In this document: positions 55,264 through 64,000 of the stretch, in pieces | Position numbering within the stretch: position 1 is the stretch's first letter | Layout of the letters: each line of letters begins with the position of its first letter | From: Verrucomicrobiia bacterium | GTDB taxonomy: Bacteria > Verrucomicrobiota > Verrucomicrobiia > Limisphaerales > UBA8199 | Assembly: GCA_035946615.1 (NCBI GenBank) | Contig: DASYZB010000105.1 | Coordinates: 1 to 64,000 of the forward strand | DNA: 64,000 bases | Direction of reading: 5' to 3' | Position numbers and translations under genes: made by a program | The notes under the pieces: generated by a model | Databases searched by the model: none | The model's input: the letters and a program-made list of their open reading frames with translations, nothing else | What the model was told of the DNA's origin: nothing

Positions 55264-56826
55264 ATGAGCAAGCGGTTTTACATCACCACCGCCATCGATT
55301 ATGTCAATGGCCAGCCGCACCTGGGCCATGCCTACGAAAAAGTCATTGCCGACGTGATCGCCCGCGCCCGGCGCAGCCTGGGCATCGAGACGTTCTTTTT
55401 GACGGGACTGGACGAGCATGGGCAAAAGGTGCAGCAGGCCGCTTTTGCCGACAGCAAGACGCCCCAGGCCTATTGCGATGAGCTGGCCGTCGTCTGGCAA
55501 AAGTTCGCTGCCAAACTCGACTTGAGCAACGATGATTTTGTCCGCACCACCGAGCCGCGCCATAAGGCCGTTGTGCAGCGAATTCTCTCACGCCTGTTCG
55601 CGGAAGGCCATTTCTACAAGGGTCTGTACGAAGGATTCTACTCCACAAGAGAGGAAACCTTTCTGACCGAAAAAGATCGGCGCCCCGACGGCACGTTTGA
55701 CCCGGCTTGGGGCGAGGTCATCCGGTTGAAAGAGGAGAATTACTATTTCAAACTCAAGCACCACCAGCAATGGTTGATCGATCATATCGAGGCAAATCCA
55801 TCGTTTATCGCTCCGGACTATCGCCGCAATGAAATCCTTGGTTTCCTGAAAAATAATGTGCTGGAAGATTTGTGCATCAGCCGCCCGGCTGCACGGTTGA
55901 ATTGGGGCATTCCTCTTCCCTTCGACGCGAGTTACGTCAACTACGTTTGGTTCGATGCCTTGAGCAATTACATCAGCATCCCGGCGGCTCTGGGCGACAC
56001 CGGTGTGCCCCAGCCCTTGCTCCCGGAAGGGGTCAGCGCCAGCACGGAATGGCCGGTCTGGCCCGCGGACATCCACGTGATCGGCAAAGACATCATCAAG
56101 TTCCACGCCGTTTACTGGCCGATCATGCTCAAAGCCATGGGCGCCGCCTTGCCCGGACAAGTCCTGGCCCATGGCTGGTGGCAAAAGAATGGCGAACGGA
56201 TGAGCAAAAGCACCGGCAACGTGGTGGACCCGGTCGCCGTCATCGACGAGTGGGGGGTGGATGCCTTCCGCTTTTATGTCCTGCGCGAACTGGACATTGG
56301 CGCCGATGGAAACTGGACTGATGCCGGGTTCCAGGGACGTTACACAGCCGAGTTGGCCAATGGGCTGGGCAACCTCGTCAACCGCTCGCTCTCGATGCTC
56401 AAGCGCTATCGCAATGGCCGGGTGCCTCAACCCTCGAATGAATTGGCCGCCGAGGCCTCAAAAGCGATTGCTGCAACCCGCGCCTTGCTCGAGCAAAATC
56501 AATTACAACGCGCGCTCCTGACGATTTGGTCCCTGGTAACCCGTGCCAATCAGTATGTCGATCACACAGCGCCTTTTAAATTGGCCAAAGACCCCACGCA
56601 GGCCGCGCGCCTGGACGAGGTCTTGTACAATCTGGCGGAGGTGTGCCGGTTGCTCGCCATCCTGCTTTGGCCGTTCGTGCCCGGGAGCGCATCGAAAATC
56701 TACGCCCAGCTCGGTCTGCCCGGAGCGCCGGACAAACTGGACGCCGCCGAATGGGGCCGCCTGCCCGCGGGTCATCTCATTGGTTCCCCTGTTCCCCTGT
56801 TTCCCCGCAAAGAAACACCAGCCTGA
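55264..56826 (+). CDS. metG: Methionyl-tRNA synthetase
   Basis: The 520-residue enzyme charges tRNA-Met. It shows the class I signatures HLGH (19-22) and RMSKSTGN, plus GWWQKNGERMSKS and the anticodon-binding helical domain (about 380-510). There is no C-terminal tRNA-binding (EMAP-like) extension, and the connective peptide lacks a CxxC zinc knuckle, so it belongs to the shorter, zinc-free type. ATG 55264 fits the usual start MSKRFYITTAIDYVNG. Confidence 0.93.
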   Translation: MSKRFYITTAIDYVNGQPHLGHAYEKVIADVIARARRSLGIETFFLTGLDEHGQKVQQAAFADSKTPQAYCDELAVVWQKFAAKLDLSNDDFVRTTEPRHKAVVQRILSRLFAEGHFYKGLYEGFYSTREETFLTEKDRRPDGTFDPAWGEVIRLKEENYYFKLKHHQQWLIDHIEANPSFIAPDYRRNEILGFLKNNVLEDLCISRPAARLNWGIPLPFDASYVNYVWFDALSNYISIPAALGDTGVPQPLLPEGVSASTEWPVWPADIHVIGKDIIKFHAVYWPIMLKAMGAALPGQVLAHGWWQKNGERMSKSTGNVVDPVAVIDEWGVDAFRFYVLRELDIGADGNWTDAGFQGRYTAELANGLGNLVNRSLSMLKRYRNGRVPQPSNELAAEASKAIAATRALLEQNQLQRALLTIWSLVTRANQYVDHTAPFKLAKDPTQAARLDEVLYNLAEVCRLLAILLWPFVPGSASKIYAQLGLPGAPDKLDAAEWGRLPAGHLIGSPVPLFPRKETPA

Positions 56827-56950
56827 TAGCGGAAAGGTCAGCGAGCATTGCGGAATTGCGCGAACGGCGTTGGCTCAAGGAGAACCCGGTTGCTTCGCGG
56901 GGAACATTTGGTAAAATGGTTTCATCGAGCAAAGCGCGTCAACGTCTTCC

Positions 56951-58684
56951 ATGCCATCGAACCGCGCCCTGGCCGTGTTGGCCATGGCGATCATTTTCGC
57001 GACGATTTGTTTTCGTTTAGGGCATCTGCCATTGCTGGCGCCCGACGAGGGGCGCAACGCCGAGGTCAGCCGCGAAATGGAGGAGTCGGGGGCCTGGCTG
57101 GTACCGACCTATGATGGGGTTGATTACCTCGACAAGCCGGCGTTTTACTTCAAAGCTGTGTCCTTTTCATTGGCGATTTTCGGCCAAAATGAAACCGCTG
57201 CGCGACTCCCCTCCGCCGCATTTGGCGTGGGGCTTGTGGCGATGGTGCTGGCGTTTTGCAGAAAAGTCCACAGCACCCGTTGCGGCCTGCTGGCGGCCAT
57301 CATTGTCCCCACCATGCCCCTTTATTTTGCCAATGCCCGCACCGTTATCTTCGATATCGCGCTGGCTTTTTTTGTCTGTGGCGCGATTTTCGCCGGCTAC
57401 CTGGCCGAGACGACTGAGGGCAAGCCAAGGCGAATCTGGTATTTGTTGGGCGCTGCATCGGCCGGTTTGGCTACGCTGGTGAAGGGGCCCATTGGTTTCC
57501 TGATCCCTGTGCTGGTGTTGCTATTTTTTAATCGTCTGGAGGGCCGGACCGGTTCGTGGAAACGGTTGTTTGCGCCGCTGAACCTGGCCGTGTTCTTTGG
57601 TATCACTCTGCCTTGGTTCATCGGGCTCTGCTTAGCGCACCGGGACTTTTTCCATTACGGCGTGGTTGAGGAATCTTTCCACCGCTTTACCATCGCCAGC
57701 AGATTTCATCGCTCCGAGCCGGTTTATTTTTATTTGTTCATTGTAGCCGGGCTTTTTTTCCCCTGGAGCCTTCTGCTACCCGAAGCAAGTCTGGCCACCT
57801 GGAAGGAACGTTGGGCCAAACACCCCGCCGACCGGCTGTGCGTGCTCTGGTCGGTTGTGGTCATTATTTTCTTCTCCCTCTCTCAATCCAAGCTGCCCGG
57901 CTATATCCTCACCGTGACCGTTGCTTGCGGGATTCTCTTGGCGCGGTTGCTGGAAGCGGCGCTCACGGCGCCCGAAGGAAGGGCCGCGCGGGTGCTGGTC
58001 CGCGCGACGAGTATTTTTGCGGTGATGTGCCTGCTGGCTTCAATGGTGGCAGCGCTGGGGGTTTCCCACGCGCCCCTGCTGGCTAAACCGCTGCGCATCA
58101 GCGTGGTTGCGGCGAAGCAGCTTGGCCAATCGGCTCTCCCGCTGGCGTTGTTGCTTGCCGGATTCAGTCTCGTAGCAACGGTCGCCCGTTACCGGCGCAG
58201 CCCCGCCCTGTGCATTTTGTGTCTGACAGTTTTCCCGCCACTGTTGATTCACCTCAATACGGGGGTTCTGAATACTGTTTTCGATGCCAAATCTGGCCGG
58301 GAAATCGCCTCCCAACTCTCAGGTCTTCCTGGAAGAACAGAATTAGCCTGCTTCGAATGTTTTCCCAACGGCCTGTCCTTTTACCTGGGTCGCACGGCGA
58401 CAGTGATTTCTCGTGATGGCCGCGAGTTGACCAGCAACTACATCATTTCTGCCCTCGAGAAAAAACAGTGGCCGAAGCAAATTGTGCCGCTTTCGGACTT
58501 TGACGATTGGCTGACCTCGCGAAAAGAGCCGGTTTGCCTGATCCTTCGCCGGACCGATCTCGCGAGGGTCGAAACGCTCGCTGCTTCCCGCCTCACGGCC
58601 GTTCGGGCTCTCTCGCCGGATTTCCTCGTTGCTCATCTTTCAGCCCCGGAGGGCGCCCCTCATTATGTGCGGCATCTGCGGTAG
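56951..58684 (+). CDS. GT39-family (ArnT-like) membrane glycosyltransferase
   Basis: The 577-residue integral membrane protein has the DEGRNAEVSREM motif (first loop aspartate-glutamate, used by lipid-phosphate-sugar glycosyltransferases). PTYDGVDYLDKPAFYF and about eleven hydrophobic helices follow. Relatives transfer 4-amino-4-deoxy-arabinose or mannose from a polyprenyl carrier to envelope lipids or proteins. The C-terminal soluble part (about 430-577) is modest. The last 20 bases overlap the asparagine synthase start. Confidence 0.82.
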   Translation: MPSNRALAVLAMAIIFATICFRLGHLPLLAPDEGRNAEVSREMEESGAWLVPTYDGVDYLDKPAFYFKAVSFSLAIFGQNETAARLPSAAFGVGLVAMVLAFCRKVHSTRCGLLAAIIVPTMPLYFANARTVIFDIALAFFVCGAIFAGYLAETTEGKPRRIWYLLGAASAGLATLVKGPIGFLIPVLVLLFFNRLEGRTGSWKRLFAPLNLAVFFGITLPWFIGLCLAHRDFFHYGVVEESFHRFTIASRFHRSEPVYFYLFIVAGLFFPWSLLLPEASLATWKERWAKHPADRLCVLWSVVVIIFFSLSQSKLPGYILTVTVACGILLARLLEAALTAPEGRAARVLVRATSIFAVMCLLASMVAALGVSHAPLLAKPLRISVVAAKQLGQSALPLALLLAGFSLVATVARYRRSPALCILCLTVFPPLLIHLNTGVLNTVFDAKSGREIASQLSGLPGRTELACFECFPNGLSFYLGRTATVISRDGRELTSNYIISALEKKQWPKQIVPLSDFDDWLTSRKEPVCLILRRTDLARVETLAASRLTAVRALSPDFLVAHLSAPEGAPHYVRHLR

Positions 58685-60590
58685 CATCGCTTTCTCCGGC
58701 CTGCCGGACCCCGAGGCAACTCGCGCGCTCGTTGATGCCATGCTGCAAGCCCTTTCTCATCGCGGCCCCAACGCAGCGGGCCGCATCGCCACGGATTTGG
58801 GTGTCTTGGGCGCGACCCGCCTTGCCATTCGTGGTCTGCAAGACGGCCACCAGCCGATGCTCGACCAGCAGACCGGCGTCATCGCAGTCTGCAACGGCGA
58901 GATTGACAATCATCGTGAGTTGCGCCGCTGGCTGGCAGAACGCGGGCATCTCGTGCAGGCTCAAACCGATGTCGCCGTGATCCCCGGTCTCTACCTCGAA
59001 CTCGGCGAGGATTTCGTTTCCATATTGACCGGCGCTTTCGCTCTGGCAGTGTGGGACCCGCGGAACCGGCGGCTGGTCCTGGCGCGAGACCGGGCTGGGG
59101 AACGTCCCTTGTTTTTTGCAGCGCGTGAAGGGCGGGTCGTTTTCGCGACCGAGATAGCCGCGGTGGTTTCGCATGGCCGCTTGCCGGTTCATCTCGACCA
59201 AAGAGCTCTCCGAACGTACCTCCAGTTCGGCATCTTTCCTTCCCCCAACACTCCCTTTAGCCAAATCCAAAAGGTCGCCCCTGGCGAAATGGTGGTGTTG
59301 GACGCCGGGGGCATCCAGCACAAATCTTACTGGCGCTGGCGAAATGCCGAGACCGCCAAACAGCCGCCTTCCCTGGCTGCTTTCGATGAGGTTTTTCGCG
59401 GTGCAGTCGCCCGCCAGAGTGATGTGGAGGTGGATTTTGGCGTTTTCTTGAGCGGCGGCCTGGATTCTTCCCTGGTCTCAGCCGTGGCTCGCGCGCTGCA
59501 CCCGAAGCGCCCTTTGAAAGCGTACACTCTTCGCTTCGAAGAGGAATCTTATGATGAAGGAGCGTTTGCCGAAACGGTCGCGCGCCAGTTGAACATGGAA
59601 CCGGTGGCCGTTTGGGTTCAGCCTGAGGATGTGCCACGGGAATTAAAGACACTGGTTCGGTTGGTCGGGGAACCGTTAGCGGACCCGGCGTGGTTGCCGG
59701 CGGCGCTTTTAGCGCGGCGGGCGGCGCGCGATATTCGGCTTGCTCTGGTTGGGGAGGGAGCCGACGAACTCTTCGGAGGCTATCCCACTTACGTTGGCGC
59801 GGGCTTGGCCGAGCATTTTGCCCGGTTACCTCGATGGGCCAGATTTACAATTCGTCGATTGGTTGAAGCGCTTCCTCTCACTGAAAAGAAGATGACGATT
59901 TCGTTTCTCCTGAAGCGTTTTGTCCAGGGGGCCGGTCTCGAAGGCTTCGCGCGTCACCGGCTCTGGGCCTCGAATATTCCCCCCGCGCTCTTTCCGGGAC
60001 TGGGCCTGCTCCCCGCAGTCGAGGAAAGCCCCAATACGGATAAGGGACTTCTACTGGACCGAGTGCAGCGGTGGGATTTGGAGGCCCTGCTGGCCGAGGG
60101 GCTTCTTACCAAAGGCGATCGCGCGAGCATGAGTTCTGCCCTCGAGCTTCGCGCGCCCTTCCTGGATGCCGCCGTAATGGAGTCGGCCCTATCACTGCCT
60201 GTTTCCGAACGAGTCCGGGGATTCAAGACCAAGGTCTTTCTCAAACGTTACGCTCTGCGTTACCTGCCAGAGTCAATCGTCACGCGGCGCAAGCGCGGAC
60301 TCTCAGTCCCAATCGCCCGCTGGCTGCGCGGCCCACTGCGCAAATGGGCTTGCGACACTTTAGTGAGCGGGCGTCTCGAACGCGTTGGCATTGAAACCGC
60401 CGGAGCGATGAGCCTGTTCTCCGAGCATTGTCAGCGAAAGGCCGATCATGCCCGGGCCCTTTGGACTTTGTTGGTATTAAGCGAATGGCTGGATTGGGCG
60501 GCCAACGAAACAGACTCCCCGGCGCCTGAGGCCCTTGGGATGGGTGTCAGCGCAGAGTGCTACACTCAAACAGTTGCACACGTTTCATGA
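58665..60590 (+). CDS. asnB: Glutamine-hydrolysing asparagine synthase
   Basis: The 641-residue enzyme begins MCGICGSIAF, placing the glutaminase nucleophile at Cys2 after methionine removal; this fixes ATG 58665. The N-terminal Ntn glutaminase domain (about 1-210, with ALSHRGPNAAG and CNGEIDNHRELR) is followed by the ATP-binding synthetase domain with FLSGGLDSSLVSA (PP-loop) and GEGADELFGGY. AsnB-like proteins next to glycosyltransferases can also amidate sugars or peptides in envelope clusters, so a specialised acceptor is possible. It overlaps both neighbouring GT39 genes. Confidence 0.88.
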   Translation: MCGICGSIAFSGLPDPEATRALVDAMLQALSHRGPNAAGRIATDLGVLGATRLAIRGLQDGHQPMLDQQTGVIAVCNGEIDNHRELRRWLAERGHLVQAQTDVAVIPGLYLELGEDFVSILTGAFALAVWDPRNRRLVLARDRAGERPLFFAAREGRVVFATEIAAVVSHGRLPVHLDQRALRTYLQFGIFPSPNTPFSQIQKVAPGEMVVLDAGGIQHKSYWRWRNAETAKQPPSLAAFDEVFRGAVARQSDVEVDFGVFLSGGLDSSLVSAVARALHPKRPLKAYTLRFEEESYDEGAFAETVARQLNMEPVAVWVQPEDVPRELKTLVRLVGEPLADPAWLPAALLARRAARDIRLALVGEGADELFGGYPTYVGAGLAEHFARLPRWARFTIRRLVEALPLTEKKMTISFLLKRFVQGAGLEGFARHRLWASNIPPALFPGLGLLPAVEESPNTDKGLLLDRVQRWDLEALLAEGLLTKGDRASMSSALELRAPFLDAAVMESALSLPVSERVRGFKTKVFLKRYALRYLPESIVTRRKRGLSVPIARWLRGPLRKWACDTLVSGRLERVGIETAGAMSLFSEHCQRKADHARALWTLLVLSEWLDWAANETDSPAPEALGMGVSAECYTQTVAHVS

Positions 60591-62232
60591 CGCGGCCCTC
60601 GACCTTGATCTCCTGAACGCCGAGATCTGTAACAGACTCGAATTCCTTCAAGAGCACCGGCGGCGCCGCAACCGGTGGCGGCACTTTGGCAAAACGTATC
60701 GCCCTCCCAATTAGCCATTTCAAGGGCCAATCCGGCTCCAACCGGCAAGAACCGGGTTCAGTCACATAAATGGCATTCTCCCCCTTGCGCCAATTTTCGT
60801 AACGATATTCCGGCCAGAAAAAAAACTGGTTATCCGGTGTTGGCGAGGTCCTGTAGTAAACCAGTGGCCTGGTGGGCAGCCCCGCTCTGGCCGCCGGCAG
60901 GTAAAACGTAAACAAACCTGTGATACCATAGTGGTCGCAGATGATGAATGCCGGCTTGCCCTCCATGGCGAGCTTCCTTCGCATCCCTTCCACGTAAGCC
61001 GCGGTTTTCTCATACCCGCGCACGCGCCGCAGGGGGTCCACATCACCTGGCAGTCTTCGCCCGAGCACCGTTCCGATGATGTCGGTGTCGTGCAGTATGA
61101 TCACCGCTGTCAACCCAAAGACCAGGCCGCCGATCAGCCAGCCTTTGATGTGCCCCGGGCCTTCCTGCCAGCGCCTTTCCCAATAACACACCATCAGGCA
61201 GTATATCGGCAGGACGCCGGGCGCAATCCAGTTCGGCAAAACCCGGGAGTGAAGCGAGTACGCGAGGTGCCCCAAAAACACGAACCCGCCCGTGCAGAAG
61301 AAATATAATTCCAGCGGCCTTTCCCGCCAACCCCTCCAGAGCGCCGCCATGGACCATAAAGCGCCGGCAAAGAAAATCGGGTTCAGCAATGCCACTTCTT
61401 CGAACAAGAATTCGCTGAAGAACCTCAAGGTGGGATGCCAGGGGGAGCCCAGGCCCGCGCTATCGGCGACATGGCGGACGGTGATCCAGCCGTGCTCGGA
61501 ATTCCAGATGATTACGGGCGCCGTGCAGAGCGCGATGATCAGCAAGGCAAGATAAGGACCGGGTTTTCTGAGATGCGCGCGCGCCGGCGCCCAGACGACA
61601 AAGAACAGCGCCCAACAGACGATGAGGTAAAGCGCGCTGTACTTGCAAAGGAACCCCAAGCCGGCCGCCAGCCCTGCAAGCAGCCATTGGCTTGTCGTCC
61701 CATCGCGTTGCAGCGCCCTCCATCCTGCAATCATGGCCAGGGTCCAGCAGGCCACCAGCGGAGGATCGATTGTCATCAATACGGCGCCGACACTCATAAG
61801 CGGCGCGCTCGTAATAATCAGCAGCAGAAGAAAACCCGGGCGCGCGCCGACTTCGCGCGCCATAAATCGCAGGATAACCAGGCTCACAATAGCCGCCAAA
61901 ACGGGTGAGAAAAACCGCACGCCAAATTGCGTATCACCCCACAGATGAGTGCCGCAAAACTGAATCAAAGCGATGCCGGGAGGTTTGCTGTAGTAGGAAA
62001 GCGCGAGGTGTTTCGACCAAAGCCACTGGTAAGCTTCGTCGGTGCTCAACTCAATGGTCCCAGAGGCAATATAGGCGAGACGGGCCGCCAAAAGCGCTGC
62101 AATCAAGACATACCCGAGCCAAACCCAGTGGCGGTCGAGTTCCGAGTTCCGCGCTCCGCGCTCTCCACGGGGCTTCTGTCGCTCTTGTACGCGCAAAAAC
62201 CAAGTTCTAACTCTCAACCACGCGCAGAGCAA
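60547..62232 (-). CDS. Second GT39-family membrane glycosyltransferase
   Basis: The 561-residue membrane protein has STDEAYQWLWSKHLALSYYS, the aspartate-containing first loop of PMT_2/ArnT-like enzymes, and about ten hydrophobic helices. Its C-terminal soluble domain contains ICDHYGITGLFTFYLP and RTSPTPDNQFFFWPEYRYENW, as in undecaprenyl-phosphate-sugar transferases. The start is uncertain because the first 30 residues are Arg-rich and lie in repeat-like sequence. It is convergent with asnB, overlapping by 44 bases. Confidence 0.82.
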   Translation of the reverse strand: MLCAWLRVRTWFLRVQERQKPRGERGARNSELDRHWVWLGYVLIAALLAARLAYIASGTIELSTDEAYQWLWSKHLALSYYSKPPGIALIQFCGTHLWGDTQFGVRFFSPVLAAIVSLVILRFMAREVGARPGFLLLLIITSAPLMSVGAVLMTIDPPLVACWTLAMIAGWRALQRDGTTSQWLLAGLAAGLGFLCKYSALYLIVCWALFFVVWAPARAHLRKPGPYLALLIIALCTAPVIIWNSEHGWITVRHVADSAGLGSPWHPTLRFFSEFLFEEVALLNPIFFAGALWSMAALWRGWRERPLELYFFCTGGFVFLGHLAYSLHSRVLPNWIAPGVLPIYCLMVCYWERRWQEGPGHIKGWLIGGLVFGLTAVIILHDTDIIGTVLGRRLPGDVDPLRRVRGYEKTAAYVEGMRRKLAMEGKPAFIICDHYGITGLFTFYLPAARAGLPTRPLVYYRTSPTPDNQFFFWPEYRYENWRKGENAIYVTEPGSCRLEPDWPLKWLIGRAIRFAKVPPPVAAPPVLLKEFESVTDLGVQEIKVEGRVMKRVQLFECSTLR

Positions 62233-62259
62233 GTCGCAAGGAAGGCGTTGAGCAGAAGG

Positions 62260-62393
62260 GAGCGCATCTTGACACTGCCACCGGAACGCCGGCTTCAGCC
62301 GGCAGCAGTGTGTAATTCACCACCCCTGCCCGCTAAAGCCGACGTTCCGCGGCGGCTACAACAAGTTCCCGGTGGCAGTGTCAAGATGCGCTC
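62260..62393. mobile_element. MITE-like element with 25-bp perfect terminal inverted repeats
   Basis: The arms are 62260-62284 (beginning GAGCGCATCTTGACACTGCC) and 62369-62393 (its exact reverse complement, ending GATGCGCTC). They flank an 84-base core with smaller palindromes, notably GCCGGCTTCAGCCGGC. Flanking bases AGCAGAAGG (left) and AGCAGAGGG (right) are similar and may be a degenerate target-site duplication. It has no coding capacity and lies between the GT39 gene and the convergently oriented rRNA modification gene. Confidence 0.65.
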
Positions 62394-62465
62394 AGCAGAG
62401 GGGGCGCAGAGCCGCAGGGTCCGAAAGCGCTGTCGTCGCTGCGCTTTGCCGCGCGCTGCAAAAGA

Positions 62466-64000
62466 TTATTTCAGCCGGTACCAAACCGTCTTAAGGTAAG
62501 CGGGCTCGGCGCGCGTGACGGGAAAATCGGGTGGTTGCGGGGCGTAATGCTTTTGGAGGATGGTTCGTTTCGAGCCCTCGATGGAGGTTTCCAGCGAAAG
62601 GACGAATTGTTCAGCCGGCCAGCCGGCGGCGTTGGTCGAGGCCAAAAGCACCCCGGGAGAAGCCAGCAAGGGCAGGGCTGCGGCTACGAGCTTTCCATAA
62701 TCTTTTTCAACCCGGAACACCCCCGAGCCTTTTGATCGCGAGAAAGTAGGCGGGTCTAGAATTATTGCGTCGAAGCGGCGCCTCTTTCTCGCCAGGCGCC
62801 CGAACCAATCGAATACGTCGCCGAAAATAAATTCGTGGGCGCCAGGGTCGAGCCGGTTCAGTTCGAAATTCCGTTTGCCCCAATCGAGATATTTCCGGGA
62901 CAAATCGAGACTCGTAACTCGATGGCCAGCGGCAGCGGCGCAAACCGAGAAGGCTGAGGTATAGGAAAAGGCATTGAGAATTTCCATGGGCCGGCTTGGG
63001 TCACGTCCGGGGAAAAGCGAAAAACCCGCCGCGACATGGCTGCGCAGAAGACGGTGGCGGTTGTCGCGTTGGTCGAGAAATAAGCCGAACGAATACCCTT
63101 CATTGAGACTAAGCTCGAACTGCAGGCCGTTTTCGCGGATGTTAAACCGCTCGGAGGCAGCCTCGCCAAGGACCGGACAAGCCAATGCATGAGAGCCAGT
63201 CTCCTGAACATTTCTGATGAACAGTTTATGGTAGGCGCCGCGAGATCGGAGTCGCTCGACCCAGTCTCGTAATTTCTCACGTTGTTCGGGGCTCAGCGGC
63301 TGCGCGGCTTGAGAGAGGAGGAATTCCCCAAGCCGCTCGACATACCAGCCGGGCTGGCCATCAGCGGCGCCGTGAATGAGGCGCCACGCGTTGGTCGAGG
63401 ATTGATCGATCAGCGCCCGCCTCAGCGCCAGTCGCGGGTCTGCCGCAAAATCGACCGGCGCGCGGAATGTCACTTCCTCATTTGAGACCGGGTGCTTAAT
63501 GCTCAGTTCGGCGGCGTGTAAAAAGAGGCGTGAGGCGGGTGAGCCGCCATAGAGGCTGTCCCCGAGAATTGGAAACTCGCTGCTGGCGGCATGGACGCGA
63601 ACCTGGTGGGTGCGGCCTGTCAGCGGCTCGGCTTGGACCAGAGAACAGGCCTGAAACGCCGCGGGCAAACCCGCTGGAAAAGTGCCCGCGCGCTCAAGAC
63701 CGGCAGGCGGTCCTCCTGAGCCAAGGGCGCCTAAATGCCGGAAGCGGGTTATGGCCAACTCTCCTCCAATGCCTGCCGGCTTGCTCACGTACTTTGCTCC
63801 AAGCCGAACGAGAGACGTTTTGATGGTTAATTCACGCTCCGGCCCGAGGGCGTCCGTCAGCAGAAGATATTTTTTGCGGACAGCGCGCTGGGAGAATTGC
63901 TCGGTCAACGAGCGGTTGGCAAGGGGAGTTTTGGCAAAAAGAAGCACACCCGAAGTTTCTTTATCCAGCCGGTGGATGATAGCTAAGGAAGCCCAGCGCG
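62466..64000 (-). CDS. RluA-type pseudouridine synthase fused to an RlmI-type methyltransferase (partial)
   Basis: The frame is open through the right edge, where it reads SLAIIHRLDKETSGVLLFAK, so the true start lies outside. HRLDKETSG is the RluA catalytic motif with its aspartate, and LTGRTHQVRVHAA is its second signature. From about 63430 leftwards the product becomes an RlmI/RlmK-like 23S rRNA methyltransferase: SFGLFLDQRDNRHRL, MEILNAFSYTSAFSVCAAAA and IILDPPTFSRS. The PUA-like start of RlmI seems replaced by the synthase. Both modify rRNA, so a bifunctional enzyme is likely. Confidence 0.85.
   Translation of the reverse strand, partial: RWASLAIIHRLDKETSGVLLFAKTPLANRSLTEQFSQRAVRKKYLLLTDALGPERELTIKTSLVRLGAKYVSKPAGIGGELAITRFRHLGALGSGGPPAGLERAGTFPAGLPAAFQACSLVQAEPLTGRTHQVRVHAASSEFPILGDSLYGGSPASRLFLHAAELSIKHPVSNEEVTFRAPVDFAADPRLALRRALIDQSSTNAWRLIHGAADGQPGWYVERLGEFLLSQAAQPLSPEQREKLRDWVERLRSRGAYHKLFIRNVQETGSHALACPVLGEAASERFNIRENGLQFELSLNEGYSFGLFLDQRDNRHRLLRSHVAAGFSLFPGRDPSRPMEILNAFSYTSAFSVCAAAAGHRVTSLDLSRKYLDWGKRNFELNRLDPGAHEFIFGDVFDWFGRLARKRRRFDAIILDPPTFSRSKGSGVFRVEKDYGKLVAAALPLLASPGVLLASTNAAGWPAEQFVLSLETSIEGSKRTILQKHYAPQPPDFPVTRAEPAYLKTVWYRLK

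Noticed and set aside
55588-56430. 280-codon minus-strand open frame
   Set aside because: Antisense shadow of metG.
1-64000. tRNA, rRNA or CRISPR features
   Set aside because: No cloverleaf with a GTTCRANNC arm, no rRNA-like stretch and no regularly spaced direct repeats were seen by eye; a covariance-model scan would be decisive.

Overview
The window looks like a chromosomal segment, roughly 58-60% GC by eye, of a Verrucomicrobia bacterium (Pedosphaera/Limisphaerales-like). I infer this from family content: prepilin-like proteins with an H-X9-DG type C-terminus, a DUF1592/DUF1552 pair with Planctomycete-type CxxCH domains, DUF1080, LVIVD and RCC1 propeller proteins, a large sedolisin ending in a verrucomicrobial C-terminal module, a Uma2 protein, and dispersed non-coding repeats typical of that phylum. 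No rRNA, tRNA or CRISPR array was seen. Layout: 1-3400 holds a possible transposase fragment at the edge, a secreted RCC1 propeller, pgsA, a PrxQ-type peroxiredoxin and small hypotheticals. 3785-9751 is a MacAB-TolC-like efflux operon (outer-membrane lipoprotein, adaptor, ATPase, permease). 9812-12352 is a Ski2-like helicase on the minus strand, divergent from a giant sedolisin (12535-16905). 16996-19994 has mazG-proB divergent from an M42 aminopeptidase. 20067-29792 has a prepilin-like protein, a truncated Uma2 gene, a beta-helix protein, a prolyl oligopeptidase and the DUF1592-DUF1552 pair. 30171-33316 has a gutted TPR gene, then iscA-type, hscB, an unknown gene and mgtC. 33395-39722 has an LVIVD protein and a GbsR/MarR-type regulator followed by a lipid/redox-looking operon: a DCC thiol oxidoreductase fused to a wax-synthase-like MBOAT domain, a membrane protein, two SDR-family proteins, an SRPBCC fragment and a membrane fragment. 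Several of these genes are frameshifted or truncated. A palindrome of the form TTCTG-N6-CAGAA lies before both the regulator and the operon. 39691-42650 has a ClC channel and a possible ADP-ribosyltransferase. 42786-45857 has the last two steps of an oxidative pentose (Weimberg-like) route, interrupted by a toxin-antitoxin remnant. 45905-47086 has DUF1080 and a J-domain fragment.

The most unusual region is 47284-53280. A membrane-anchored unknown protein, a MauE/DoxX-type redox membrane protein and a prepilin-like protein are followed by a secreted ten-cysteine mini-protein. The prepilin plus mini-protein cassette is then repeated, and two glycosyltransferases follow. I propose this as a candidate undescribed system that makes, oxidatively folds and perhaps glycosylates a disulfide-rich secreted peptide; the functional link is inference. 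The right end (53435-64000) has a LuxR-type HTH protein with a duplicated 5' region, an orphan beta-class DNA methyltransferase, metG, two GT39-type glycosyltransferases around an asparagine synthase, a MITE-like hairpin element and a RluA-RlmI-type fusion running off the edge.

A second theme is gene decay. Uma2, the TPR gene, the PIN toxin, the DCC-MBOAT gene, the TIGR01777 gene, SRPBCC and the J-domain fragment are all truncated, frameshifted or internally deleted, while neighbouring housekeeping genes are intact. Base-level indels could partly be assembly errors, but large internal deletions are less likely to be.
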